Part shown: positions 25,539-33,702 of the stretch, in pieces
How the letters are laid out: the number at the start of each line of letters is the position of its first letter
Numbering within the stretch: position 1 is the stretch's first letter
DNA from: Sphingopyxis panaciterrae
GTDB lineage: Bacteria; Pseudomonadota; Alphaproteobacteria; Sphingomonadales; Sphingomonadaceae
Reading direction: 5' to 3'
Assembly: GCF_011762125.1 (NCBI RefSeq)
Contig: NZ_JAASQN010000008.1
Location: 62,001-126,000 of the forward strand
Length of the DNA: 64,000 bases
Position numbers and translations under genes: made by a program
Notes under the pieces: generated by a model
Told to the model about the DNA's origin: nothing
Databases searched by the model: none
What the model saw: only the letters and a program-made list of their open reading frames with translations

Positions 25539-28500
25539 TCAGAAGGTGGCGCTCGCCGTCACCATGTAGCTGCGCCCGAGGAAGTCGAACGAGCCGAAGG
25601 CACGGCGGACGATCGCGGCATAGGGAATGTCGCGGTCGAAGATATTGTTGACGATCAGCTGCAACCGGAAGCGGTCGTCGACGTTGAAGCCGATCGTTCC
25701 GTTGACCAGCGTGTAGGAGCCGACGTTATTGACCGGCGTATCCTCGATCGTCTGGATCAGGCTGAATTTCGTCTTGTCGCGCCAGAGGATCTGGACGTCG
25801 AGATCGACTTCGCCAAGCGTCGCGCCGATGTTGCCCTGAACGCGCCATTTCGGCAGCCCGACCGTCCCGGCGGCCTGGGTCACCGGCTGGCCGTCGAACA
25901 GCACCTGTTCGAAGGTATCGGTATAGAAAAGCTTCGTCCCGAACCGCATCGAATTGCGGCCGTCCGAACTCGGTGCGATACCGCTGATGTCGAGATTATA
26001 ATCGGCAGCGACGATCAGCCCGGCGAAGTGCAGCGTCGAGGTGTTGACGAAGCCGGTGTTGAAGCCCCCGGCGATATCGCCCGGGTTGCGGGCAGCACCG
26101 CCCGTTCCGTTGCCCGAAGCGATGTCTTCGGCGGTCAGGCGGCGGAACGAGCTGCAAGCGGTGGTCGTCGGATATTCGGCGCTGTCGTAACAGGACGCCA
26201 TCAGCGAATTGATGTCGAGATTCTCGATGCCGCCGGTCAGGCGAACGTCGGTCCAGTCGGCCGCGAACCGGAAGCCGGGGATCGCCGGCGGCTGGTAGAC
26301 CAGGCCGAGCGACCAGCTTTTCGCCTTTTCATTGTCGAGCGCGGGATTGCCCGACACGGTGCCCGAGACCGAGCGATTGTCGGTCGTCGGATCGAACACC
26401 CCCGGTGCCGGTGCCCCGACCGCGGCAAGCGCCGCGGCGCAATTGGCGGTGCGGACAGCGGGGTTGTTGCCGCGGTCGAAATTATTGTTGCCGCACGGAT
26501 CGGCGAGCGTGTTGGTCACCGGCGAGATGCCGGTGAACAATTCGCTGACCGCCGGCGAGCGGATCGCGCGGGTATAGACGCCGCGGAAGGTCAGCCCTTC
26601 GCCGATTCCGCCAAGCTTCGGCGAGATGCGGCCGCCGGCCGACCAGGTCACCGCGCCGCCCGCGAGCGAATGATCGACATAACGTATCGAGCCGTCGAAT
26701 TCGGCGCTGCGGATCAGCGGGAAATCCTGATCGGCCGAAACCAGCGGCACGACGAGCTCGCCGTAAACTTCCTTGGTCCCGAATTTGCCCTTGACCGGCG
26801 AATAGGCGCCGATCCCGTCGCCGAGCAGCCGGTCGCCCGCCTGCAGGACCGCATCGGGTTCGAAGACCGCCTTTTCGACGCGGCGCTCGACGCCGATGTT
26901 GAACGCGACATGCTCGCTCGCAATCCCGAACGGCAGCTTGCCGCCCAGATTGGCGGTCAGCACGGTCTGGGTGTTCGTGCTCTTCGAACGCCCCAACTCG
27001 CTGACATATTCGGATGCCTCGGCGCTGGGCGAGCCATAGCCGAACAGGTTGATCGGGACGCAGCCGGCAGGCGCGGCGCCGCCGCAGATGATCGTGCCGC
27101 CGGGCCCCTCGACCGCGTTGACCGCGGCAAGGAAGCGTTCGGGGTTGATATAATTGACCTGCGAATTGTTGCGGACACGGCCGTAGTTGTACGAAACGTC
27201 CCAGTTCCAGCGCTCGCCCGCGACATCGAACTTGCCTTCGACCCCGCCAACGAAACGATAGAGATTCTGCACCGTCTGCTGCGGCTTGCGCTGGACGACA
27301 TCGTTGAGGTTGCGGTTGAGGTTGAAGGTGGTGAGCCCGTTCGCCTGCAGGATCGAGCGCGCCTGGTCCGACAGGAACGGATTGTCGACCGAGAAGGTCA
27401 GCTTCGGCCCGCCGATCAGTCCCGGCGCCGACAGCGACGTCAGATCGGACAGGCGAACGACCTTGCTGTGCGCATAGGCGCCTTCGAAGAAAACGCGGAT
27501 GTCGGGCGTGATATCATAATGCGCCAGCAGATTGCCGAGCACGCGATAGGTCGGCGTCAGCAGCGACGTATTGTCGGCAAGGCTGAACCCGTCGCCGCCC
27601 GACGTTCCGAGCGGCAAGGAGCCAAGCCCGGTTGGGGCCAGCACGTCCTCGACCACCGTACCGACGTTGAAGGGCACCAGGTTACCACCCGGACCGAACT
27701 GCAGCGGCCGCCCCTGCGCGTCGAAAATATAGTTTCCGTTCGGTGCAACGCCGAATCGCGGCAGGGACAAGCCCGGCCCGTCGAAGCCCAAGAGGCCTTC
27801 GGCGCCCGAATCGAAATAGGGCAGCCCGCCTTCGTTGAAGATCGCGTAGCGATAATCGTCGACGACCTTCAGCGCCGAAATGCCGTCCGACGAATTGACA
27901 TTGTCGGGATTGGCGATGGTGTTCTTGAAGCCGCCGAAACGGTCACGATACAAAAGGCCGCTCTGCCGCGTATATTCGGCCCCGACGACGATATTGCCGC
28001 GGCCTTCGGAAAAGTTCGTGCCGGCGAGGCCGCGGATCGCATATTGCCGCGAATCGCCGTCTTCATTGATCCCCGCGAGCCCCGATATCTGCAGGCCGTC
28101 GAAATTATCCTTGAGGATGATATTGACCGTCCCGGCGATGGCGTCGGACCCATAGATCGGCGCGCCGCCGATCGCGATCGTTTCGACCCGGTCGACCAGG
28201 CCGGCGGGAATCAGGTTGAGATCGACCTGCGACCCCGCCGAGGCGTTGCCGCTCGCCGCCGCCGAATTCGCCGACACGAAACGGCGCCCGTTGACCAGGG
28301 TGAGCGTCCGCTGCGATCCCAGGCTGAACATGTTGACGAACCGCTGTCCGGTCCCGTTGATCGCCTGGTTTCCGCCCACCGCGCTGCTGTCCGACGTCCC
28401 GAACAGCGGGTTCGCCTCCAGCGCTTCGGCGACGTTCACATAACCGCGCTTTTCGATCTGCTTGCTGTCCTCGACCATCGCCGATTGCAGCGTGTCGAAA

Positions 28501-28907
28501 CCGGCGCGCAGGATGCGCGAGCCGGTGACGATGATGTCCTCGCCGGTCGTCTCGCTGCCCGCGCTCGCCTGCGGGCGTTCCGCCGCGCGGCGAATGACCA
28601 CCGCGCCATTGGCGCTCCGGACAACTTCCAGCCCCTTGTTCGCGAGCATCAGGCGCAGCGCTTCGATCGGCGTATAATTGCCGTTCACCGCGTTGGTCTT
28701 GATCCCCGAAAGATCGGCGTCGGGAACCATGACCTGCACGCCCGACTGGACCGCAAGGCGCTGCACCGTCTGTGCGGCGTCGCCTGCGGGAATCGAATAA
28801 CGCTGGCGTTCCTGCGCGACGGCGGGCGCCGCCCAAAGCATCGATGCCGCCACCCCGGCCATCAGCACCGTGCGCGAATTCAATCGGCTCACTTGCCCCC
28901 ACCTCAT
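25539..28907 (-). CDS. TonB-dependent receptor with STN signalling domain
   Basis: A 1,122-residue outer-membrane receptor. Order of parts: signal peptide to ~31 (VAQ), STN domain ~36-106 (SIPAGDAAQTVQRLAVQSG..., as in FecA-type transducers), a TonB-box-like EDIIVTGSR (123-131), plug domain to ~260 containing LVNGRR and YGSDAIAG, then a beta-barrel ending VTASATF. The large size and many acidic loops resemble receptors for peptides or oligomers rather than small siderophores. The STN domain should contact the FecR protein encoded upstream and so report ligand arrival to the sigma factor. The start at 28907 has AAAGGGAGG at good spacing. A putative ECF-type promoter lies 50 bp upstream. Confidence 0.92.
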   Translation of the reverse strand: MRWGQVSRLNSRTVLMAGVAASMLWAAPAVAQERQRYSIPAGDAAQTVQRLAVQSGVQVMVPDADLSGIKTNAVNGNYTPIEALRLMLANKGLEVVRSANGAVVIRRAAERPQASAGSETTGEDIIVTGSRILRAGFDTLQSAMVEDSKQIEKRGYVNVAEALEANPLFGTSDSSAVGGNQAINGTGQRFVNMFSLGSQRTLTLVNGRRFVSANSAAASGNASAGSQVDLNLIPAGLVDRVETIAIGGAPIYGSDAIAGTVNIILKDNFDGLQISGLAGINEDGDSRQYAIRGLAGTNFSEGRGNIVVGAEYTRQSGLLYRDRFGGFKNTIANPDNVNSSDGISALKVVDDYRYAIFNEGGLPYFDSGAEGLLGFDGPGLSLPRFGVAPNGNYIFDAQGRPLQFGPGGNLVPFNVGTVVEDVLAPTGLGSLPLGTSGGDGFSLADNTSLLTPTYRVLGNLLAHYDITPDIRVFFEGAYAHSKVVRLSDLTSLSAPGLIGGPKLTFSVDNPFLSDQARSILQANGLTTFNLNRNLNDVVQRKPQQTVQNLYRFVGGVEGKFDVAGERWNWDVSYNYGRVRNNSQVNYINPERFLAAVNAVEGPGGTIICGGAAPAGCVPINLFGYGSPSAEASEYVSELGRSKSTNTQTVLTANLGGKLPFGIASEHVAFNIGVERRVEKAVFEPDAVLQAGDRLLGDGIGAYSPVKGKFGTKEVYGELVVPLVSADQDFPLIRSAEFDGSIRYVDHSLAGGAVTWSAGGRISPKLGGIGEGLTFRGVYTRAIRSPAVSELFTGISPVTNTLADPCGNNNFDRGNNPAVRTANCAAALAAVGAPAPGVFDPTTDNRSVSGTVSGNPALDNEKAKSWSLGLVYQPPAIPGFRFAADWTDVRLTGGIENLDINSLMASCYDSAEYPTTTACSSFRRLTAEDIASGNGTGGAARNPGDIAGGFNTGFVNTSTLHFAGLIVAADYNLDISGIAPSSDGRNSMRFGTKLFYTDTFEQVLFDGQPVTQAAGTVGLPKWRVQGNIGATLGEVDLDVQILWRDKTKFSLIQTIEDTPVNNVGSYTLVNGTIGFNVDDRFRLQLIVNNIFDRDIPYAAIVRRAFGSFDFLGRSYMVTASATF

Positions 28908-28956
28908 CGTCTTGCCTCCCTTTTGCCCCGGAGCGATCACGCGCTTCCTAAGGCAA

Positions 28957-28982
28957 ATGAGCGACGGCGTGTGGAAATCCGC
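28957..28982 (-). promoter_or_regulatory. Putative ECF-type promoter P5 (TonB receptor/peptidase operon)
   Basis: The minus strand reads GCGGATTT, 11 nt, CGCTCAT, within the extended form CAAGTAGCGGATTT. It shares CGTCGCTC and its spacing with the element before the amidohydrolase operon. It ends 49 bp before the receptor's start codon. Confidence 0.55.
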
Positions 28983-29183
28983 TACTTGGGTCCGCACGCA
29001 ATTGCAGCCGCGTCGAGGTTCGACGCAAAATGGCCACGAACGGGCAGCCATATATCGCGATTTCCACGCCTGGCGATGAAACATGTCGGGCGCAAGCACC
29101 GGGGTCGGCAAGCCAGACTGCGCCTGCCCTTGTGGAAACGGCGGCTTTGGGGTGGATTGAAGACATTCCCACGCCGACTAAAA

Positions 29184-29327
29184 ACCGTCGCCCCCGCGAA
29201 GGCGGGGGCCGCCATCGGCCTTAAGCAAGCTTGCCAGCGGCCAGTTAAGGGTTGGACATGCCCCCGGCATGTCCAAGAATGGTCCGGGGGACCATTCGAC
29301 CCTTCACTCCTTCGCGGGGGCGACGGT
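29184..29327. repeat. Composite inverted-repeat element
   Basis: A 17-bp perfect inverted repeat (ACCGTCGCCCCCGCGAA at 29184-29200, complement at 29311-29327) encloses two smaller hairpins. The first is TTGGACATGCC/GGCATGTCCAA at 29252-29276 with a 3-nt loop, and the second is GGTCC/GGACC at 29281-29293. It has no coding potential and fills most of the 476-bp gap between the FecR gene's end and the receptor's promoter. The layout fits a mobile palindromic intergenic repeat, and the folded RNA could also insulate the two units. Confidence 0.7.
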
Positions 29328-29383
29328 TATTTGGCTAGTGTCTGCTATCAGCCGTCAACGGACGTCGAGATCGCCCACGCCGC

Positions 29384-30373
29384 CTAGTGCGAGGGACTAT
29401 TCCGCTGACGCACCAAAACCAGTTCGTTGCCGCGGCGGATGACTTCGCCGTTGAACGCCTGTGCGGCAGCGCCGGCGAAGGCATGCGCGTCGCCAAGCTT
29501 GAAAACGCCCATGAATTCGGCGCGCGCCAGCGTGGGGTCGTCGATCACGACGCGCAGGTCGGTGTAGCGGTTCACCTCTTCGGCCGCCGCACCCAGTTGC
29601 TGGCCGTTGAAAACCAGTAGCCCCTTGCGCCAGGCGATCCGGCGTTCGACGTCGGCGGCATCGAGCACCGCCTTGCGCGGCCCGGTGTCGGCGGCGGCGA
29701 CGAATTGCTCGTTGCGGCGAAGATAACGCGGCTTGGCCGAGCCGCTCGCGGCGCCGCCCACCGCGACCACGCCTTCCTCGACGGTGACTTCGACGCCATC
29801 CTTGTCGAGTCCGACGACGAATTCGGTGCCGACCGCGCGGACGTCGAGCCCCTCGGCGGTTACCACGAACGGACGCTGTTTATTGTGCGCGACCTCGAAC
29901 GACGCCTCGCCGCGGCGCAGGATCACGCGCCGGATATCATCCTCGTAACGGATCTGGACCGCCGAATTGCCGTTGAGCGTGACGATCGATCCATCATCGA
30001 GCGCGATCCGGCGCACCTCGCCGCGGTCGGTCGAAACACGCCCGGCGAGATGATCATAGGTGACGACGCCGCCGAACGCCGCAAGCGCCACCGACGCGGC
30101 CATCGCATAGCGGCGCCACGGACGCTCGCGGACGGGCGGCGCATAGTCGCGCTGCGTTCCGCCATCGAGCGCGGCGATCCGGTCGATGTCGAGCCACAGC
30201 GCCTGCGCGCGCACATAGGCGCCGAGGTGGCGGCTGTCGGCCGCCAGCCACGCATCGAGTTGCTGCTGCTCGATATCGTCCAGCGGGCGCTCGGCCGACC
30301 GCACCGCCCAGGCTGCGGCCTGGGCGTCTATGTCAGCCCCATTTCCAGAACCTGCGCTCACGCTGTCTTCCAT
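29384..30373 (-). CDS. FecR family anti-sigma/signal transducer
   Basis: A 329-residue single-pass inner-membrane protein: cytoplasmic N-terminal region with AWLAADSRHLGAYVRAQALW (the DUF4880-type sigma-binding part), one transmembrane helix (~88-106), a periplasmic FecR domain (~115-210) and a C-terminal STN-like region. FecR proteins hold or activate their ECF sigma factor depending on contact with a receptor's STN domain. It overlaps the sigma gene by 41 bp and is therefore co-expressed with it. The receptor with an STN domain lies just downstream, giving the standard three-part cell-surface signalling set. Confidence 0.9.
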   Translation of the reverse strand: MEDSVSAGSGNGADIDAQAAAWAVRSAERPLDDIEQQQLDAWLAADSRHLGAYVRAQALWLDIDRIAALDGGTQRDYAPPVRERPWRRYAMAASVALAAFGGVVTYDHLAGRVSTDRGEVRRIALDDGSIVTLNGNSAVQIRYEDDIRRVILRRGEASFEVAHNKQRPFVVTAEGLDVRAVGTEFVVGLDKDGVEVTVEEGVVAVGGAASGSAKPRYLRRNEQFVAAADTGPRKAVLDAADVERRIAWRKGLLVFNGQQLGAAAEEVNRYTDLRVVIDDPTLARAEFMGVFKLGDAHAFAGAAAQAFNGEVIRRGNELVLVRQRNSPSH

Positions 30374-30902
30374 CCTGGGCGCCCGCGGGCGCCTGTTTCA
30401 TTCCTTCGGAAACCAGCCGAAGCGCCTTGGCGAGATGTTTCTCGACCGTGCTTTCGGCTATTCCCATATGTTCGGCGATCCGGCGCTGCGAGAAGTCCTG
30501 GAACTTCTTCAGCTCGAACGCCTGCCGGCATTTTGGCGGCAGCGTCTGCAATATTTCGTGCAGACGCGCCAGTTCTTCCTGTCCACTGAGCCGCCGATGG
30601 ACGCTCATCTCTTCGTCAATGATGTTCAGCGAGTCCAAATCCGCCACCAGGTCGATCGCGACGATCCGCGAGCGGCGCAGATGTTCGCCGACGATATGGC
30701 GGGCCGTGACGAACAGATAGGCGCGGGCGTTGCGGATCGCGTCGGCGTCGGAGGTCCACAGCCGCGCATAGGCTTCCTGCACCACTTCGTCGACGTCGCA
30801 GGAATCGAGCCCGCGAACACGCCCGACGAGCCATTTGCGCAGATCGGGCTCGTGCGGCAGCACTTCGCGCGCAAACCAGCGGAGTTGAGCCTGATGATCC
30901 AT
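30333..30902 (-). CDS. ECF sigma factor, FecI-like
   Basis: A ~189-residue extracytoplasmic-function sigma factor with region 2 (CDVDEVVQEAYARLW, then NARAYLFVTARH) and region 4 (FSQRRIAEHMGIAESTVEKHL, a helix-turn-helix that reads the -35 element). It is paired with FecR and close to an STN-domain receptor. The start is uncertain: I use ATG 30902 (MDHQAQL), but an in-frame ATG at 30923 adds seven residues and neither has a clear ribosome-binding site. I infer that it reads the repeated GGATT-N16/17-CGT promoters in this window. No such motif is seen in front of its own gene. Confidence 0.88.
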   Translation of the reverse strand: MDHQAQLRWFAREVLPHEPDLRKWLVGRVRGLDSCDVDEVVQEAYARLWTSDADAIRNARAYLFVTARHIVGEHLRRSRIVAIDLVADLDSLNIIDEEMSVHRRLSGQEELARLHEILQTLPPKCRQAFELKKFQDFSQRRIAEHMGIAESTVEKHLAKALRLVSEGMKQAPAGAQDGRQRERRFWKWG

Positions 30903-31052
30903 CGCTTGCAATGGCAACAGCATTCGCCCGGCGCGTCAAGCGAAAATGACAATATTGTGAATTTTTTTATTTAAAATCAAGAATTTAAATGAACGCGCGC
31001 AATGCCGCCGGGAACCGCAATCCCGAACCGGCATGCGAAGGAAGAAGCGGAC
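30903..31052 (-). promoter_or_regulatory. AT-rich promoter region of the sigma/FecR operon
   Basis: About 150 bp, unusually AT-rich for this chromosome, between the unknown protein's stop and the sigma gene. It contains a 10-bp palindrome ACAATATTGT (30949-30958) and a run TTTTTTTATTTAAAAT beside it. It probably holds an ordinary housekeeping-type promoter and an operator. I do not see the GCGGATT motif here, so the sigma gene is probably not autoregulated through it. Confidence 0.4.
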
Positions 31053-31778
31053 CTATCGGGTGATGCGCTTGACCACCTTGCCCGCGTCGTCGAGGAACTC
31101 GATGCTCGGTTCGCCCTTCGCGTCAACCTTGAGCAACAGCCGCGGCTTGCCGCTCTTGTCGGCGAGGCGGACGATCGTATCCTCCAGCGCCTTGCCGGCA
31201 AAGAAGCGTTCGGCCCCAGCCCCGCCGTTCGCCATCGCATAGGCGCGCATTTCCTCGCGGATGCGGTTCTTGCCGGCTTCGTCGGGCGCGGCGGCGGCCT
31301 CTGCGCTCATTTCCATCAGCGGCTTGATCGACCAGTCGGGGCGGTCCCAGACGCGCAGCCCGGCGGTGCGTTTGCCGTTCGCCTCATTATATTGAATGCC
31401 GACGGTCTGGTCCTGCTTATACTGGTCGAACATCAACGATCCCGACGCGCGGCGGTCACCGCCCGCCGCTTTGCTGCCGAAGGTCAGTCCGCCGACCTCG
31501 TCACCCTCGTCGTTGAAGAACAGCATGCCGCCGCCATCGCGGCTGTGATGCTTATATTCCTTGCCCTCCATGAACAGGCCCGGGAAGCGCTCGGAATTGG
31601 CGAGCACGAGGCGATATTTGCCGTCGGGCTCGACGATATTGATGCGCTTGACGCTGATCTCGTCGAACACGCCCTGCGGCGGGCCGCTGTCGGCCATCAC
31701 CCACGCCGTCGGCGCCGCCGCCCCCGCCATGAAAGCCACCACGACCAGCGCCAGGCGCCCACCCCTCAACTCGACCAT
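31053..31778 (-). CDS. Exported protein of unknown function (family shared with 8676-9398)
   Basis: A 241-residue protein with an N-terminal membrane/signal segment (~8-29) and the same segments as the protein at 8676-9398: FDEISVKRINIVEPDG, GGLTFGS, SLMFDQYKQDQ, and a C-terminal PRLLLKVDAKGEPSIEFLD. No domain is recognised. GAGGAGG lies 8 nt before the ATG at 31778, which fixes the start and excludes a longer frame that would overlap the esterase gene. It follows the esterase with a 13-bp gap, so both are one operon. The recurrent link to exported hydrolases is the only clue to function. Confidence 0.75.
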   Translation of the reverse strand: MVELRGGRLALVVVAFMAGAAAPTAWVMADSGPPQGVFDEISVKRINIVEPDGKYRLVLANSERFPGLFMEGKEYKHHSRDGGGMLFFNDEGDEVGGLTFGSKAAGGDRRASGSLMFDQYKQDQTVGIQYNEANGKRTAGLRVWDRPDWSIKPLMEMSAEAAAAPDEAGKNRIREEMRAYAMANGGAGAERFFAGKALEDTIVRLADKSGKPRLLLKVDAKGEPSIEFLDDAGKVVKRITR

Positions 31779-31791
31779 ATCGGCGGCCTCC

Positions 31792-33489
31792 TCAATAATT
31801 CCATTGGTCGACCGGCGCGCCCGCGGGCGCGGTCTTGCGGACATGATCGGCGACTTCGCGCACGACGCCCGCCCAGTCCTTATGGTGCCAGTTATGCCCC
31901 TTTTTCGGGCGGCCATATTCGAAGCGGATCGGATAATCCTTGCCCGCGACCTCGGTGATCATGTCCTGAAACTGATAGACCGCGAGGTTGAGGTAGAAAT
32001 CGTCCATCTCGCCGGCGAAGAAGTTGAGCTTGCCGCGCAGCTTGGGGCCGAGCGTCGCCCAATTGTCGCGCGCATAGGCCGACAGGTCGAAGCCGTTTTC
32101 GCGCATATATTTGACGACGTCCTTGTTGATGACGCCGGTCTTGTAATCATAGAGCATGACCGGATAGCCGTCGGGCCCGACCGGGCCGTGCGTCGTCTGC
32201 CAGATGCCGAGCTGGTAATAGCTGCGCCCCTTCGATCCCAGCACGCCTTCGAGTGCGGCAAGCGTGCGCAGGTCGACGAGCGGATGGCCTTCGCGGCTGC
32301 GGCGGAACGGCTTTTCCTGCGTGATCCAGTCGTTGATCTTCAAGGTGAACATATTGTCCTCCTTGTAGATGTCGGTGAGCTGGTAGCGGGTGAAGTCGAT
32401 CGGGTCGGGGTTGAACACCCATGCGCCGCCGAACAGGTCGGGATAATGGAGTTGCAGCGCCAGCGCTTCCCAGCCGCCGGTCGACGCGCCCTCGACGATC
32501 CGGCCATAGGGCTGGTCGATCAGCCGGAAGGTCTTTTCGAGATAGGGCATCAGCTCCTTGGTGATCGCATCGCCCCACGGGCCGTTGTTGGCCGAATTGA
32601 GCGCATAGGATTCGAAGAAATAGGGCCCCGGCGTTTCGAGCGTGATGCCGACCATGCGCGGGAAATTCTCCCCGCTCCATTCCTGCGAGAATTGATAGCC
32701 GGTCTTGACGTTCGCATCGGCGGCGGCGCGGCGCGCGCCTTCGCTGTCGCCGGCCGGATCGGGGTCGAAATTGAACGAGCCGCCGAAATGGCCGTAGGTA
32801 TAGATTGCCGGATAGCGCGCACCCGGATGCTTGTCGAAATCTTTGGGGATCAGCACCTCGGCACCGATCGTCATCGGCATGCCCCAGAAATCGGACAATA
32901 TCTTGCTCTTGATGCGGACCCGCTTGATCCACGGCGTGTCGGCATCGCGCGCGATCGGGCCGATCTTTTCGGTGAGCGTCAGCGCGACCGGCGTGTTCGC
33001 CGCGGGATCGATCCGGACGTCGGCGGGTTTGCTGTACGGATTGCCCGGAAACATCGGCGCGATAACGCGCTGGTCGTTCATCGGCACCCAGATGGTGTGC
33101 CCGTCGGCACGCTTGGCCTGCTTATAGGGGATCAGCACCGCCTGGACGCTGTAATCGCCCGCCGGAAGCTGGTCGAGGCCGAACGGAAAGCCGTCGGCTT
33201 TGGCATCGACGGTGACCGTCGCACCGGGGCGGAGATTGTCGACATCGATGCCGAAGGCGGGCGGGCCGTTCATACCGATGGTCAGCCGCGGCTCGACCTT
33301 CGCCGCGGTTCCGTCCGCCGAGCGGCGCGTGGTGACGACGATCAGGCGGCCGGTAACCGGCTCCTTCGCCGCCGTCGCCGGCAAGGTCACCGAAAAGCTC
33401 GTCTGCGCGGCAGCGGGCGTGCCGGCTGCGAGCGCGAGCAGGGCTAGGCCCCATGATATCCCGAATCCGCCGTTGCTGAAAAATGCCAC
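31792..33489 (-). CDS. Exported esterase-family alpha/beta hydrolase
   Basis: A 565-residue exported protein: signal peptide to ~28 (AAAQ), a beta-sandwich-like N-terminal part (~30-180), then an alpha/beta-hydrolase of the putative esterase (PF00756-like) type with nucleophile elbow EGASTGG (S336) and a C-terminal histidine segment KKGHNWHH. Relatives include acyl-ester and siderophore esterases and some peptidases, so hydrolysis of an ester or amide in the periplasm is all that can be said. The start is GTG 33489 with GGGGGAG 5 nt upstream. A putative ECF-type promoter lies ~35 bp upstream, linking it to the peptide locus. Confidence 0.8.
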   Translation of the reverse strand: MAFFSNGGFGISWGLALLALAAGTPAAAQTSFSVTLPATAAKEPVTGRLIVVTTRRSADGTAAKVEPRLTIGMNGPPAFGIDVDNLRPGATVTVDAKADGFPFGLDQLPAGDYSVQAVLIPYKQAKRADGHTIWVPMNDQRVIAPMFPGNPYSKPADVRIDPAANTPVALTLTEKIGPIARDADTPWIKRVRIKSKILSDFWGMPMTIGAEVLIPKDFDKHPGARYPAIYTYGHFGGSFNFDPDPAGDSEGARRAAADANVKTGYQFSQEWSGENFPRMVGITLETPGPYFFESYALNSANNGPWGDAITKELMPYLEKTFRLIDQPYGRIVEGASTGGWEALALQLHYPDLFGGAWVFNPDPIDFTRYQLTDIYKEDNMFTLKINDWITQEKPFRRSREGHPLVDLRTLAALEGVLGSKGRSYYQLGIWQTTHGPVGPDGYPVMLYDYKTGVINKDVVKYMRENGFDLSAYARDNWATLGPKLRGKLNFFAGEMDDFYLNLAVYQFQDMITEVAGKDYPIRFEYGRPKKGHNWHHKDWAGVVREVADHVRKTAPAGAPVDQWNY

Positions 33490-33523
33490 GCTCGCTCCCC
33501 CTGTTCACATTCGTCAACAAGGC

Positions 33524-33549
33524 ACGATGGTCGGAACGGAAGAATCCGC
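33524..33549 (-). promoter_or_regulatory. Putative ECF-type promoter P6 (esterase operon)
   Basis: The minus strand reads GCGGATTC, 11 nt, CCATCGT, within GAGTGGCGGATTC. It ends 34 bp before the esterase GTG. It is the rightmost of six such motifs; none was noticed beyond this point in the window. Confidence 0.5.
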
Positions 33550-33583
33550 CACTCGCTGGCGGCGGGACCGGAAGCGGCGCCCC

Positions 33584-33617
33584 GGGCTCTCGCACCGCAT
33601 CAGCGGTGCAAGAGCCC
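33584..33617 (-). terminator. Stem-loop after the phhA/aminotransferase operon
   Basis: A 15-bp stem (GGGCTCTCGCACCGC / GCGGTGCAAGAGCCC, one G-T type mismatch) with loop ATCA lies downstream of the aminotransferase stop on the minus strand. No T-run follows, but stem length and position suit a transcription end before the esterase promoter. Confidence 0.55.
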
Positions 33618-33702
33618 ATGCCGCAGTCCGAGGGACCGGACATGCGGCGAAACCCGGCGAGGCCGCCAGGTTTCAGCGAAACCATGTCAGCGGGTCAGAA
33701 GG

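Noticed and set aside
25407..29387. A 1,326-codon open frame on the plus strand opposite the TonB receptor
   Set aside because: It is the antisense of a gene with clear STN, plug and barrel domains. Its translation is arginine- and aspartate-rich with no domain, as expected from high-GC antisense frames.
23525..30902. A lasso-peptide biosynthetic locus
   Set aside because: Sigma, FecR, STN receptor and S9 peptidase recall such loci, but no precursor peptide, B-type protease or asparagine-synthetase-like cyclase is present.
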